From Streptomyces canus (GTDB lineage: Bacteria; Actinomycetota; Actinomycetes; Streptomycetales; Streptomycetaceae), in assembly GCF_030816965.1 (NCBI RefSeq), contig NZ_JAUSYQ010000002.1:8794001-8858000 (forward strand): a stretch of 64,000 nt of DNA. The letters are read 5' to 3'. The position numbers were made by a program, and so were the translations under genes. The notes under the pieces were generated by a model. It was given only the letters and a program-made list of their open reading frames with translations. It made no database searches and was not told the DNA's origin. Below are positions 54,426 through 62,359 of this stretch, piece by piece (positions within the stretch are counted from its first letter, which is position 1; the number at the start of each line of letters is the position of its first letter).

Positions 54426-55630
54426 ACGCCGAGGGAATGCTCGCGGTCGCCCGTATCGTGCTGGTCGCATGCGGCCAGCACGGCTACCACCTGTCCGGCT
54501 CGCTGGCACTCCAAGCCCTCGGCGTCGCCGGGGCCCGGCCGGCACACGACATCGACGTGTTCACGGACCAGGTCGAGGACACAGCGGCGGTGCGGGCGGC
54601 CGTTGCCGGCGCGTTGGCCGCCCACGGGTACCGAGTTGAGGAGGTCCGGACCTGGGCCTTCCACCCACTCGCGCAATGCGACCAGAACAGCGACCTGCTG
54701 GTCACGCACGCCGAGTACGGCACAGTCACCGTTCAAATGGCCCGCATGCCACGCTACTTCGGCTCCCACACCGTCGCGGGCATGCCGGTCGCGGCCATGG
54801 GCGACCTCCTCTACGCCAAGCTGGAGGCTCCTGAACACCGCCTGGCGGCCAAGGACTTCGTGGAACTAACTGTGCTGAGTCGGCACCTGGGGCAAGGAGA
54901 CGTCGACTCCTACTTGGCCGAGTATGTGAGCGGAATCGCGGGGCTTCGACAGCTCCCCGAGACGCAGGTGCGCCAAGACCTGTACGTCCGGCTGGCCCAG
55001 GTCGCCGACATCCCGGACGCGGCGTTCACCGGTTACGGGCTGGACCCGGAGGCCACGATGCTGCTGCGATCCGACCTGCTGGACTGGGCAGACCGGATCG
55101 CACCGGCCGAGCTCAACGAGAGCCGCCTGGAGCCAGGTGTAGCCGCCGGTCTGGAGGGCATGGGACAGGCGGACGTGCTGGCCACACTGGCCCGACTGGC
55201 GCGCGCGGACTCCCTGGCCTTGCTGCCCCCTCCCGAGCTGAGCAGCCGACGTGGTCAGGTCATGGACCGGGCGCTGACCGCCTCCTATGGGCTCCGACAA
55301 CTGGGCGAGCAACTCCCCGGAGGCGCACCGGTTTCTCCGGACGCCGCCGAGGCGATGCACCGTGTCCAGGAACTCATCGAAGAGGTGCAGCGCATCACGC
55401 TGGAAATCCAACGTCGCTCCCGGCTCACAGCACGCCAACGGGCGGAAGAGGCCGCCGTACGGCATGCCCTGGCCGAGCAGCTCGATGCTGACGAGATCCC
55501 GGACCCTCACCATGCGTCGGCTCAGCTGATGCTGCAGGTCGGCCGACGGCGTCGGCACGCTGAGGCAGAGGAAGAACTCCAGCACCACCGGTCGATGACC
55601 GGTCCCGGTTACGGAGGAGTGCGGACATGA
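54422..55630 (+). CDS. AbiEii/MNT-like nucleotidyltransferase
   Basis: 402 residues. The N-terminal domain has the nucleotidyltransferase signature: GYHLSGSLALQALGV (Gly-Ser at 26-27) and ARPAHDIDVFTD (Asp43, Asp45), with VTVQMARMPRYFG after it and VAAMGDLLYAKLEAPEHRLA as in AbiEii-type proteins. The C-terminal 200 residues are helical and Glu/Arg-rich (VQELIEEVQRITLEIQRRSR). Such enzymes add nucleotides to tRNA or protein, often as toxins; the target is unknown. Start overlaps the preceding stop, and stop overlaps the DUF1173-like gene by ATGA. Confidence 0.7.
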   Translation: MNAEGMLAVARIVLVACGQHGYHLSGSLALQALGVAGARPAHDIDVFTDQVEDTAAVRAAVAGALAAHGYRVEEVRTWAFHPLAQCDQNSDLLVTHAEYGTVTVQMARMPRYFGSHTVAGMPVAAMGDLLYAKLEAPEHRLAAKDFVELTVLSRHLGQGDVDSYLAEYVSGIAGLRQLPETQVRQDLYVRLAQVADIPDAAFTGYGLDPEATMLLRSDLLDWADRIAPAELNESRLEPGVAAGLEGMGQADVLATLARLARADSLALLPPPELSSRRGQVMDRALTASYGLRQLGEQLPGGAPVSPDAAEAMHRVQELIEEVQRITLEIQRRSRLTARQRAEEAAVRHALAEQLDADEIPDPHHASAQLMLQVGRRRRHAEAEEELQHHRSMTGPGYGGVRT

Positions 55631-56928
55631 CCGCCTCCAAAGCCGCCCCGCTGCGAGACCAGCACGACCGTCCCCGACCAGCCGACACGGACAGTCCCCA
55701 GGGAGAGGGCGCAACCCGCGGTGACCGAGCCGACCGTGTACGGCTCGCGGACAAGTCGCTCCCGCTGTTCGTACTGCGTGAGCACGCCACCGACTACGCT
55801 GCGCTCTTCGCCCGGGCCAGGGCCGAAGTGGGCCACGGTCAATGCCTCTGTCAGACACCAGCCCTCCGGCTGGTCATCCGGTGCAGCCGGGCCGGCCGCT
55901 ACCACCTGGCCGGATGGCCCGGTGAAGGCGAACTCCACGACCCCAGCTGCAGCTTCTACAAGCTCGCCTCGGAGCTGACCGGCCGCGACGCCTACAGCGC
56001 GGAGGCCATCCACGAGGGAGACGACGGCGTCGCGATCCGCTTCTCCGCCGCACTCGCCCGCAAGCTCAGCGCCCCCGAGCCGGCCAAAGCCTCCACCGAA
56101 CAACGCGACAGCCGCGCGCGCCGTACCGTCGGTCTGCTCGGCCTTCTCCACTGGTTGTGGGAGGAAGCCCAACTCACCGCGTGGCATCCGCGCTGGCGAC
56201 GACGCACCTGGTGGGTCAGTCACGCGCGGCTGAGCGAGCAAATCGCTGGATGCTCCATCAACCACGAGGAGTTGGCCGAGGCCCTGTACGTCGTGCCCCC
56301 ATTCCGGAAGGAGTACGCCCGCCGCAACGCCGCCGCCTTCGAGATATTCCGCATCTCCCGGCTGAAACGACGCGGAGACACACAGCGCCGCGGGCTCATC
56401 CTCGGCGAGATCAGAGATATCAGGCCGACCCAGTACGGCATCCGGTACGTGCTGGCTCACCACCGCGGCGCCCTGTTCGCCACCAAAGCCCTCGACAAAC
56501 GGCTTCGCCGTTCATACCGTCCCGCTTTCTCCGAGAACGCGATCGAACACGGAGCCCGCCGGATCGGCCTGTTCCTTGTAGAACTCAGTCCCAGGGGCAA
56601 CATCCGGGTGGTCGACATGGCCGCCATGCTGGTCAGCCGACTCTACATACCCGCCGACTCCAGCCACGAAATCGTCATGGCCAACGCCCTTGCCGACAGC
56701 GGCCGTGCCTACGTCAAACCCGTGCGCTACGACGGAAACGACGCCGTCTTCCCCGACTTCGTGCTCACCGACACTCGCCCAAACTCCTACGTCGAGGTCT
56801 ACGGCATCCATGGCAGAGAGGCCTACGACCAGCGTAAGCGTGTGAAGCAGGCTCACTACCAAAACCAGGGTGCCAGCTTGATCGAGTGGGACGTGACCGA
56901 ACCGATCCCTGACCTGCGGAGGCGCTAG
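55627..56928 (+). CDS. DUF1173-like protein with PD-(D/E)xK-like tail
   Basis: 433 residues. The Cys/His segment GQCLCQTPALRLVIRCSRAG, GRYHLAGWPGEGELHDPSCS resembles the N-terminal zinc-like motif of the plasmid-associated DUF1173 family. The end (DAVFPDFVLTDTRPNSYVEV, HGREAYDQRKRVKQAHY) has the D...ExV plus Lys arrangement of a PD-(D/E)xK nuclease fold. It could be a conjugation-associated nuclease or DNA-binding protein. Last gene of the unit; it converges with the helicase gene. Confidence 0.65.
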   Translation: MTASKAAPLRDQHDRPRPADTDSPQGEGATRGDRADRVRLADKSLPLFVLREHATDYAALFARARAEVGHGQCLCQTPALRLVIRCSRAGRYHLAGWPGEGELHDPSCSFYKLASELTGRDAYSAEAIHEGDDGVAIRFSAALARKLSAPEPAKASTEQRDSRARRTVGLLGLLHWLWEEAQLTAWHPRWRRRTWWVSHARLSEQIAGCSINHEELAEALYVVPPFRKEYARRNAAAFEIFRISRLKRRGDTQRRGLILGEIRDIRPTQYGIRYVLAHHRGALFATKALDKRLRRSYRPAFSENAIEHGARRIGLFLVELSPRGNIRVVDMAAMLVSRLYIPADSSHEIVMANALADSGRAYVKPVRYDGNDAVFPDFVLTDTRPNSYVEVYGIHGREAYDQRKRVKQAHYQNQGASLIEWDVTEPIPDLRRR

Positions 56929-57001
56929 AGATCATTAACTGCTGCGTGAGGATCCGGCGAACTCCTCGGCCAAGTCCTGGGTGTCCGGCGGCGTAGGGGG
57001 G

Positions 57002-58660
57002 CTACCGCAGGGCGGCGACGAGAGGTTCCCAGAGCCCGTGCACCAGATCGGGCACAACGAGGTGCGCGTTCTGCCGGGCGCGGGTCATCACGACGTACAA
57101 CAGTTTGGAGCCGGTCGGGTAGGGCTCTCCTTCGGAGCCGTGGAACTCGTTATTTCCGAGGAGCAAGATCGTGGTGTCGGCTTCCCTGCCCTTGGTCTGG
57201 TGGAGGTTCATGACCTGGATCGGGGCTCGGCGGGCTGTCCCTGCCCCGACCAGGGCTTCGTCGCGTGTCCGGAGCAGCTCCTGCTCGACCGCGGCAGCGT
57301 CGATGCAGTCCTCGCCGAAGCGACGCAGCGCGATGCGCGCCTGACGGGCCGCCTGAAGCCAGGTCTCCTGGCCGCGGGCGGCTCCGACAGTGGTGTAGGC
57401 GTTCGTGACCACCTCGGCGAGCTTGGCAACATCGGGCTGGCCACCCTCGCCGACCGAGGCTCGCAGGTCGCGTGCCAGTCGTTTCAGTGCGTTGCGGAGG
57501 GCCGGGTTAGTCGTCGGGTTGAGCATCTGTTGGGCGAGCGGCACCACCCTGTTGCCCTTGCGCTCCGTGGCCTGGACGTAGACGGCCAGCGCACGGAGCA
57601 CTCCGGAGTCGGGGACCTTCAGGGCGTACTTCACCAGGGCGAGTTGCGCAGCGAGTGCCTCACCGTGTGCCTCGGTGAGGCCGACCTGCTCGTGCACGAG
57701 TCCGTCGGCGAGGAGGGCGTCGGAGAGGCTGGAGGTCGCCACGTTCGTGTGGGTGAAGATACTGACGGTGTGGCCGTCCTTGCGGGCGCGGCGTGCGAGG
57801 TCGATGACCTCGGCGTGTCCGTGGCCGTCGTTGTAGTCGGTGACCGAGATGCGCCCCGCGGCAGCGGCTGTGCGGATGGCGTCGTGGGTGAAGTCGCGTC
57901 GCATTGCGGCTTCGGCGGCGGCCGGCAGGGTTCCGCTCGGGTCGCGGTAGCTGAGCGGCGGCAACGTGATCTTGTCGGCACCCGGCAATCGCATTGCCGT
58001 GGCGATCCGTGTGTCGGCGTTGATGTGTTTGAAGCCCGCGTAGATGCACTGGTTGGTGTCGCCCAGCAGGATGCGGCGCGCGGTCGGGGCGATCTGCTGG
58101 AGGAACTGCCATTCCTGGTCGTCGGTGTCCTGGAACTCGTCGCAGATGACGAGGCCGTACCGGGTGCTGTAGTGGCTGCGCACCTTGTCCAGGGCGAGCA
58201 ACTCCATTGCCGTCGGGACCAGTTGGCTGTAGGTGAGCCCGGGCCCGGCTCCGCCGACGAGGCGCTGCGCTTCACTTAGGACGGCGAGTGGCGGGGGGTA
58301 TCCGTGGTGCGCGCCGAAGCTGTTGATGATGCGCCAGGCGAAGCCGTGGAAGGTGGCCACTTCGAGGCGGGGGGCCAACGGTCCGATCACGTCGGACGAG
58401 CGGTCGATGATCTGCGCCACTGCGGTGCGGGAGAAGGAGAGGAAGAGGACCCGCTCCGGGGCGGGCAGCCGCGTCCTTCGGCCAGCCTGGTGGGCCGCTC
58501 GGCGTCGGAGCGCTAGCCGTTCGTCGGCGTCTTCGAGGTGGCGGCGGGCGGCTGCGACGGCGGTGGTGGTCTTGCCCGTGCCAGCACCCCCGAGTACGAC
58601 GAGAACCGGCGTGGTGCTCTCGATGACGTCCTGCTGTACCCCCTCGGCCTCGTACGTCAC
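57002..58660 (-). CDS. UvrD-like SF1 helicase (Gabija GajB-like)
   Basis: 552 residues. SF1A motifs in order: VVLGGAGTGKTTTAVAA (Lys30), LFLSFSRTAVAQI, TFHGFAWRII, VICDEFQDTDDQEW (172-185), LLGDTNQCIYAGF, VMNLHQTKGREADTTILL, and LLYVVMTRARQNAHLVV. Somewhat longer than typical GajB (about 500). It overlaps the OLD-family gene by ATGA. In Gabija the helicase-like subunit binds GajA and senses or processes phage DNA products. The stop lies 73 bases from the converging DUF1173-like gene. Confidence 0.85.
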   Translation of the reverse strand: MTYEAEGVQQDVIESTTPVLVVLGGAGTGKTTTAVAAARRHLEDADERLALRRRAAHQAGRRTRLPAPERVLFLSFSRTAVAQIIDRSSDVIGPLAPRLEVATFHGFAWRIINSFGAHHGYPPPLAVLSEAQRLVGGAGPGLTYSQLVPTAMELLALDKVRSHYSTRYGLVICDEFQDTDDQEWQFLQQIAPTARRILLGDTNQCIYAGFKHINADTRIATAMRLPGADKITLPPLSYRDPSGTLPAAAEAAMRRDFTHDAIRTAAAAGRISVTDYNDGHGHAEVIDLARRARKDGHTVSIFTHTNVATSSLSDALLADGLVHEQVGLTEAHGEALAAQLALVKYALKVPDSGVLRALAVYVQATERKGNRVVPLAQQMLNPTTNPALRNALKRLARDLRASVGEGGQPDVAKLAEVVTNAYTTVGAARGQETWLQAARQARIALRRFGEDCIDAAAVEQELLRTRDEALVGAGTARRAPIQVMNLHQTKGREADTTILLLGNNEFHGSEGEPYPTGSKLLYVVMTRARQNAHLVVPDLVHGLWEPLVAALR

Positions 58661-60552
58661 GCTGCGTCCTCGTCAGGGCGGCCGACACTTTCAAGGACGA
58701 CCATCGTGGGGCCGTTGTAGCTGGAGCTGGCTGCCGTGGTGATGGCGTCCAGAATGGCCGCCAAGAGTGGCGGGTGCACCACCCAAGCGCCCTCCTCCGG
58801 TTCCGTCCCATGTTGCTCTTCCGCGTCCGCAGGTTCCGGCTGAAGCTCGCGGTAGAGGGCGTCGAGGAAGGGCTCGTGCAGGCCCTTCTTGTGGAGTGTC
58901 ACGCAGAGGTTCGTGACGGTCTGCTCGGTGGCTTCGACGGCCAGGGGATCCGGCTGCCCGAAGACGGTCAGGACCGAGCTGGCCGCGGCGAGCTGAGCCA
59001 GCCGGACGCCGGCGGTGATCGCGCGTTCGATCGCGGTCTTCTCCGGTAGCTGGATGACGACGTCGCACGACTTCTTTACCTTGTCGAGCTGATCAGCCGA
59101 CTGCTGCGAGGGCTTGTCGGCGTCCACGACGCCGATCACTCGGAAGCCGAGCTGCTTGGCGAGATCGGCGATCTGAGGGACCTGGTCGATGCCGCCGTCG
59201 GCCCCCGTCCCTGCAGCGACGAGCCGGACACCGTAGGCGGACAGGGGCAGCCTGTGGGGAGGGTAGCGCCGGTTGGTCATGCCGAGGACCGCGACGTCGT
59301 GCGGCCCCTCGGTGACAGCGACGACGGGCGCGGTGAGCGCGGGCAGCAGCTGCGTGTGGAGCTGGCGGTGGGCGACGAGCTGCTTACGGTCGCTGACCTG
59401 CGGAAGCTGGTGGTAGGTCCGTTGGCCGCCGTGGCGGACGAGGCGAACCACGTCGCCGGGTTCGAATGCGCGGGCCACTTCGGGTCGGCGGGTCGACAGC
59501 CAGGCTTGTCCGGACCGGTTACGGATCAGCGAGGCCAGATGCTCGGCGGTGGCGGCGTCGAGCTGGTCCCCGAAGTCATCGGCGAGTACGACCGCGCCGG
59601 GGACGTCCGCGAGCAGCATGGCCTCGGCCATGGAGAGGACGGCGGTCACGGTGCTGCCGTGGGTCGTCAGGGCCAGCGGTCCGGCGGTGTCCAGCCTTAG
59701 CGCGGCCCGCAGCGTACGCAGCAGTGCGCTGACGGATCCGTCCTCGGCGAGAAAACCGACGTCCCCGGCGGCGATCGGGCTGTCCCCGAGGCGTTTCCCG
59801 GTGCCGCCCACGGCGAGCACGGCGTCCACGGCCTCGGTGATGGCCGGGTCCTTGGACAGAGCGGTCACGGCCTCGCCGACGGCTTCGCGCAGGACTTCGA
59901 AGGCGGCGACGGCAGCCTTTGGGTCGCGCTCCTCGATGTACCGTCGCAGGCTGCCGCCCGCTCGAAGCTGCAGGGGGACTCCCGCATTGAGGGTGATGAC
60001 CGGAAGCGCGCGGCGCACGGCAGCCGGCACCCGTAGAAGATGGTTGGTCTCCGGATTGCTGCGCGCCGGATAGTAGACGACGGACTCCAGCGCCTCGGTC
60101 TCGTGGTCGTAGCTGAGCCGATAGGTGAGACGAACACACTGGGGAGCGGACGGGTCCGCCTCGTCGTCCTCGGAGGCCATCCCCGTTGCATCGAGCGGCT
60201 GGAGGTAGCCATCGACCAGTTGCTCGATCTCCGGGTCGAGATCAGACAGGGTGACCTCCACCTCTGCCGTGGACGCCCGGACTGGCGCCGCCGACTCAGG
60301 CGATGCCGCCTCCGAGCCTGCTTCGAACTGGGAAGTCTGGTCCTCGCCCTCTCCTTCCTCAGGCGCCGTCTGGTGGAGATCCGACAGGGAGGGGCCGTGT
60401 GCAGCTTCCGGGTCGAGTACGCGCGCCAGTGCCTCGATGACATCGCTACGCCCAGCGCGGGGCACGCCGGCCACGACCGCGTGATCGCGGGGGCGCAGGT
60501 CGAGGGACTTCCAGCCCCGGAAGTCCGTGATCAGCAGTCGGGTCACTCGCAC
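58657..60552 (-). CDS. OLD-family ATPase/TOPRIM nuclease (Gabija GajA-like)
   Basis: 631 residues. N-terminal ABC-type ATPase: MRVTRLLITDFRGWKSLDLR followed by the P-loop position AGVPRAGRSD (28-37), in which the usual GKS/T Lys is Arg35; Walker B-like GAVVLADDFGDQLD (319-332). C-terminal TOPRIM domain: VVAVTEGPHDVAVLG (Glu415) and VIGVVDADKPS (Asp477, Asp479), the metal-binding residues of OLD nucleases. Architecture and the overlapping UvrD partner match Gabija. The acidic insert at about 60-130 is unusual. The altered P-loop may mean nucleotide sensing without strong hydrolysis. Confidence 0.8.
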   Translation of the reverse strand: MRVTRLLITDFRGWKSLDLRPRDHAVVAGVPRAGRSDVIEALARVLDPEAAHGPSLSDLHQTAPEEGEGEDQTSQFEAGSEAASPESAAPVRASTAEVEVTLSDLDPEIEQLVDGYLQPLDATGMASEDDEADPSAPQCVRLTYRLSYDHETEALESVVYYPARSNPETNHLLRVPAAVRRALPVITLNAGVPLQLRAGGSLRRYIEERDPKAAVAAFEVLREAVGEAVTALSKDPAITEAVDAVLAVGGTGKRLGDSPIAAGDVGFLAEDGSVSALLRTLRAALRLDTAGPLALTTHGSTVTAVLSMAEAMLLADVPGAVVLADDFGDQLDAATAEHLASLIRNRSGQAWLSTRRPEVARAFEPGDVVRLVRHGGQRTYHQLPQVSDRKQLVAHRQLHTQLLPALTAPVVAVTEGPHDVAVLGMTNRRYPPHRLPLSAYGVRLVAAGTGADGGIDQVPQIADLAKQLGFRVIGVVDADKPSQQSADQLDKVKKSCDVVIQLPEKTAIERAITAGVRLAQLAAASSVLTVFGQPDPLAVEATEQTVTNLCVTLHKKGLHEPFLDALYRELQPEPADAEEQHGTEPEEGAWVVHPPLLAAILDAITTAASSSYNGPTMVVLESVGRPDEDAA

Positions 60553-60658
60553 CCCACCATCATCGCGGACAACCCCCGCGGAAAGCGCGGCATTTGCCGC
60601 AAGACGGCTAAAGGCGGTGTGTGACGTAGATCAGAACCGCAGCCGATCTGTGACCCGT

Positions 60659-61828
60659 CTACTCCAGCAGCTCCGATCGGATCCGGTCCCAGCTCGGCCG
60701 CGGGCTGTCGACGGGGTGCACGAGGGTCAGGAGGCGGCCTTCGAGGAACACATCGAGCCGGTCGGTCTGCGAGGCCAGACGGCGGCGCTGGGCCCGGTGG
60801 TCCACCGGCACTCGCTCGCCCAGGACGCCCAGCAGGACCTCGTGGTGTGCCTGTCCGACCGCGTCGCCGCGGATCCACCGGCCACGGACCTCTACGCCGG
60901 AGAACGTGCCAAGCGTGTCCTCGCGTGCGAAGGACCGCTTCATCGCCTCCTCGACCACTACCGCGGCTCGGCTGATCGCCGTTCCGGCGGCGGCCCCGGT
61001 TGCATCGGCCGACCCCTCGCCGCCGGACTCGGGCGCGGAGTCTGCCCCTGCCGCGAGAGAGTCCTGCTCCAGGTCCGTACGCCGACGGGGATCCCGGGGA
61101 ACACGGAACCGCCAGGGTTGTGCGCTGCCTGGTACATCGATCCACCCGGTCTTGAGTCCGGCCGTGGCCGGGGAGTCGTCGGGCAGAAAGATGTCGACAT
61201 AGACGCCGCCCGCGCCGAGCCAGACCCAACTCATGAAGTAGGCATGCTCGTTGTGGTCGACGGACCACTGCGCGAGTTTCTCCAAGCGTGCCTTTTGCGG
61301 CCGGGTGCCCTGCCCAGCTGGGAGCATCTGCTTGTGGTCGCGGCGTCGGCCCCGTGCCTCTCCGGCGAGCGGCCCGGCGGCCAAGTCGTACAGAAGGTCG
61401 GGCCGTACGCCCTTTTTCGCGTAGGTTCCGACGAGTTTTCCAGGCAAGACGTCGAAGCTGCTAAGGCCGTTGGCCCCGGGCTTCCAGTCGAAGAGTGCCT
61501 CACTGGCGGCGCTCATCACCCCCAGCCCGGTGCACTCGCTGACGAAGCGTCGGATGTGGCCGGAGCTGGAGTCGAGCGCGGAACAGTCGACCCCGAGCGC
61601 ACCGCCCGAGCTGCTGGTGATGTAGCTGAGGAGGAGGCTGATCTCATGGTCACGCACACGCTGGTCAACCGTTTTGCGCAGGTCGCAGGCGAGGGCGTTG
61701 ATGTTGACCAAGGCGGCCAAGGACACAGGCAGGGGGCCCTGCCCGACCTCGACGGCCTGGACGGCTTCCGCCCCCGCGCTTCCCTTCTCAACCGTGAAGC
61801 GCCACACCCGGGCGCGCACCGAACTCAT
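60659..61828 (-). CDS. hypothetical protein upstream of the Gabija-like pair
   Basis: 389 residues from the ATG at 61828. Not recognised. Strand-rich opening RARVWRFTVEKGSAGAEAVQ; centre with LARKxR-like basic stretch RGRRRDHKQMLPAGQGTRPQ; then GWIDVPGSAQPWRFRVPRDP, a low-complexity linker, and a C-terminal part LDVFLEGRLLTLVHPVDSPR. There is no P-loop or nuclease motif. It lies 106 bases upstream of the OLD-family gene on the same strand, with no terminator between, so it may be a third component or an unrelated first gene. Confidence 0.6.
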   Translation of the reverse strand: MSSVRARVWRFTVEKGSAGAEAVQAVEVGQGPLPVSLAALVNINALACDLRKTVDQRVRDHEISLLLSYITSSSGGALGVDCSALDSSSGHIRRFVSECTGLGVMSAASEALFDWKPGANGLSSFDVLPGKLVGTYAKKGVRPDLLYDLAAGPLAGEARGRRRDHKQMLPAGQGTRPQKARLEKLAQWSVDHNEHAYFMSWVWLGAGGVYVDIFLPDDSPATAGLKTGWIDVPGSAQPWRFRVPRDPRRRTDLEQDSLAAGADSAPESGGEGSADATGAAAGTAISRAAVVVEEAMKRSFAREDTLGTFSGVEVRGRWIRGDAVGQAHHEVLLGVLGERVPVDHRAQRRRLASQTDRLDVFLEGRLLTLVHPVDSPRPSWDRIRSELLE

Positions 61829-62359
61829 AGGGGAAGCCTACGGCCCGTCCGCAACAGCACGACCGAACGGATCACTCCGCCTCTGCGGGGCATGCCCACC
61901 GACGTCCACGGCCTGGCCGTATCGACGCCTCGTGTGTCCTCGTCTACGGCCTGATCCCCGAGGTCAGCCACGGAGCACGCCCACGCCCCCGCTACCCACC
62001 GCGCCCCCAGCCGGCCGGTTCGGGCGGGCGGTCCGGCGACCGGGCCGCCCGCCCGACTACGGCAGGAGGATCGGCATACAGGGCACGGCGCCAGAGGCAC
62101 CGCCGGCGGCTCGGCCCTCCCTCGGCTTGCTACCCCTGGTTGCCATGCCGCTGTGAAGGCAGAGAAGCGCTGCCCGCTCGGTAATCGGGCGGACAACGGA
62201 CGGCGTGAATAGGACTTCTAACTCAAAACGGGCGTCACTTCTGGAATGGCGCCGGTCCTGTCAGTGGCACCATCTACATTTTCGTGTGTGGACCAGTGCC
62301 ATCACTGGTCAGCCTCTCAGCGGGTGCCCCCTGTATCCGCGCTAGGAAGGACAACTCAA
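61829..62359. promoter_or_regulatory. 531-base divergent region before hsdM
   Basis: No supported gene. The right-hand part is AT-richer and holds a dyad at 62291-62310. TACATT at 62275-62280 could be a -10 box, but no matching -35 is seen at 17 bases. A small regulatory RNA or short control gene cannot be excluded. Confidence 0.45.
62291..62310. promoter_or_regulatory. palindrome upstream of hsdM, operator candidate
   Basis: Perfect arms GACCAGTG (62291-62298) and CACTGGTC (62303-62310) around CCAT, 50 bases upstream of the hsdM start and just after the AT-rich stretch. The position suits a repressor or controller-type protein site. Confidence 0.5.

Noticed and set aside
53985..55630. Assigning a classic AbiE toxin-antitoxin system
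   Set aside because: The nucleotidyltransferase fits AbiEii loosely, but the upstream protein lacks the winged-helix of AbiEi, so only a nucleotidyltransferase unit is claimed.
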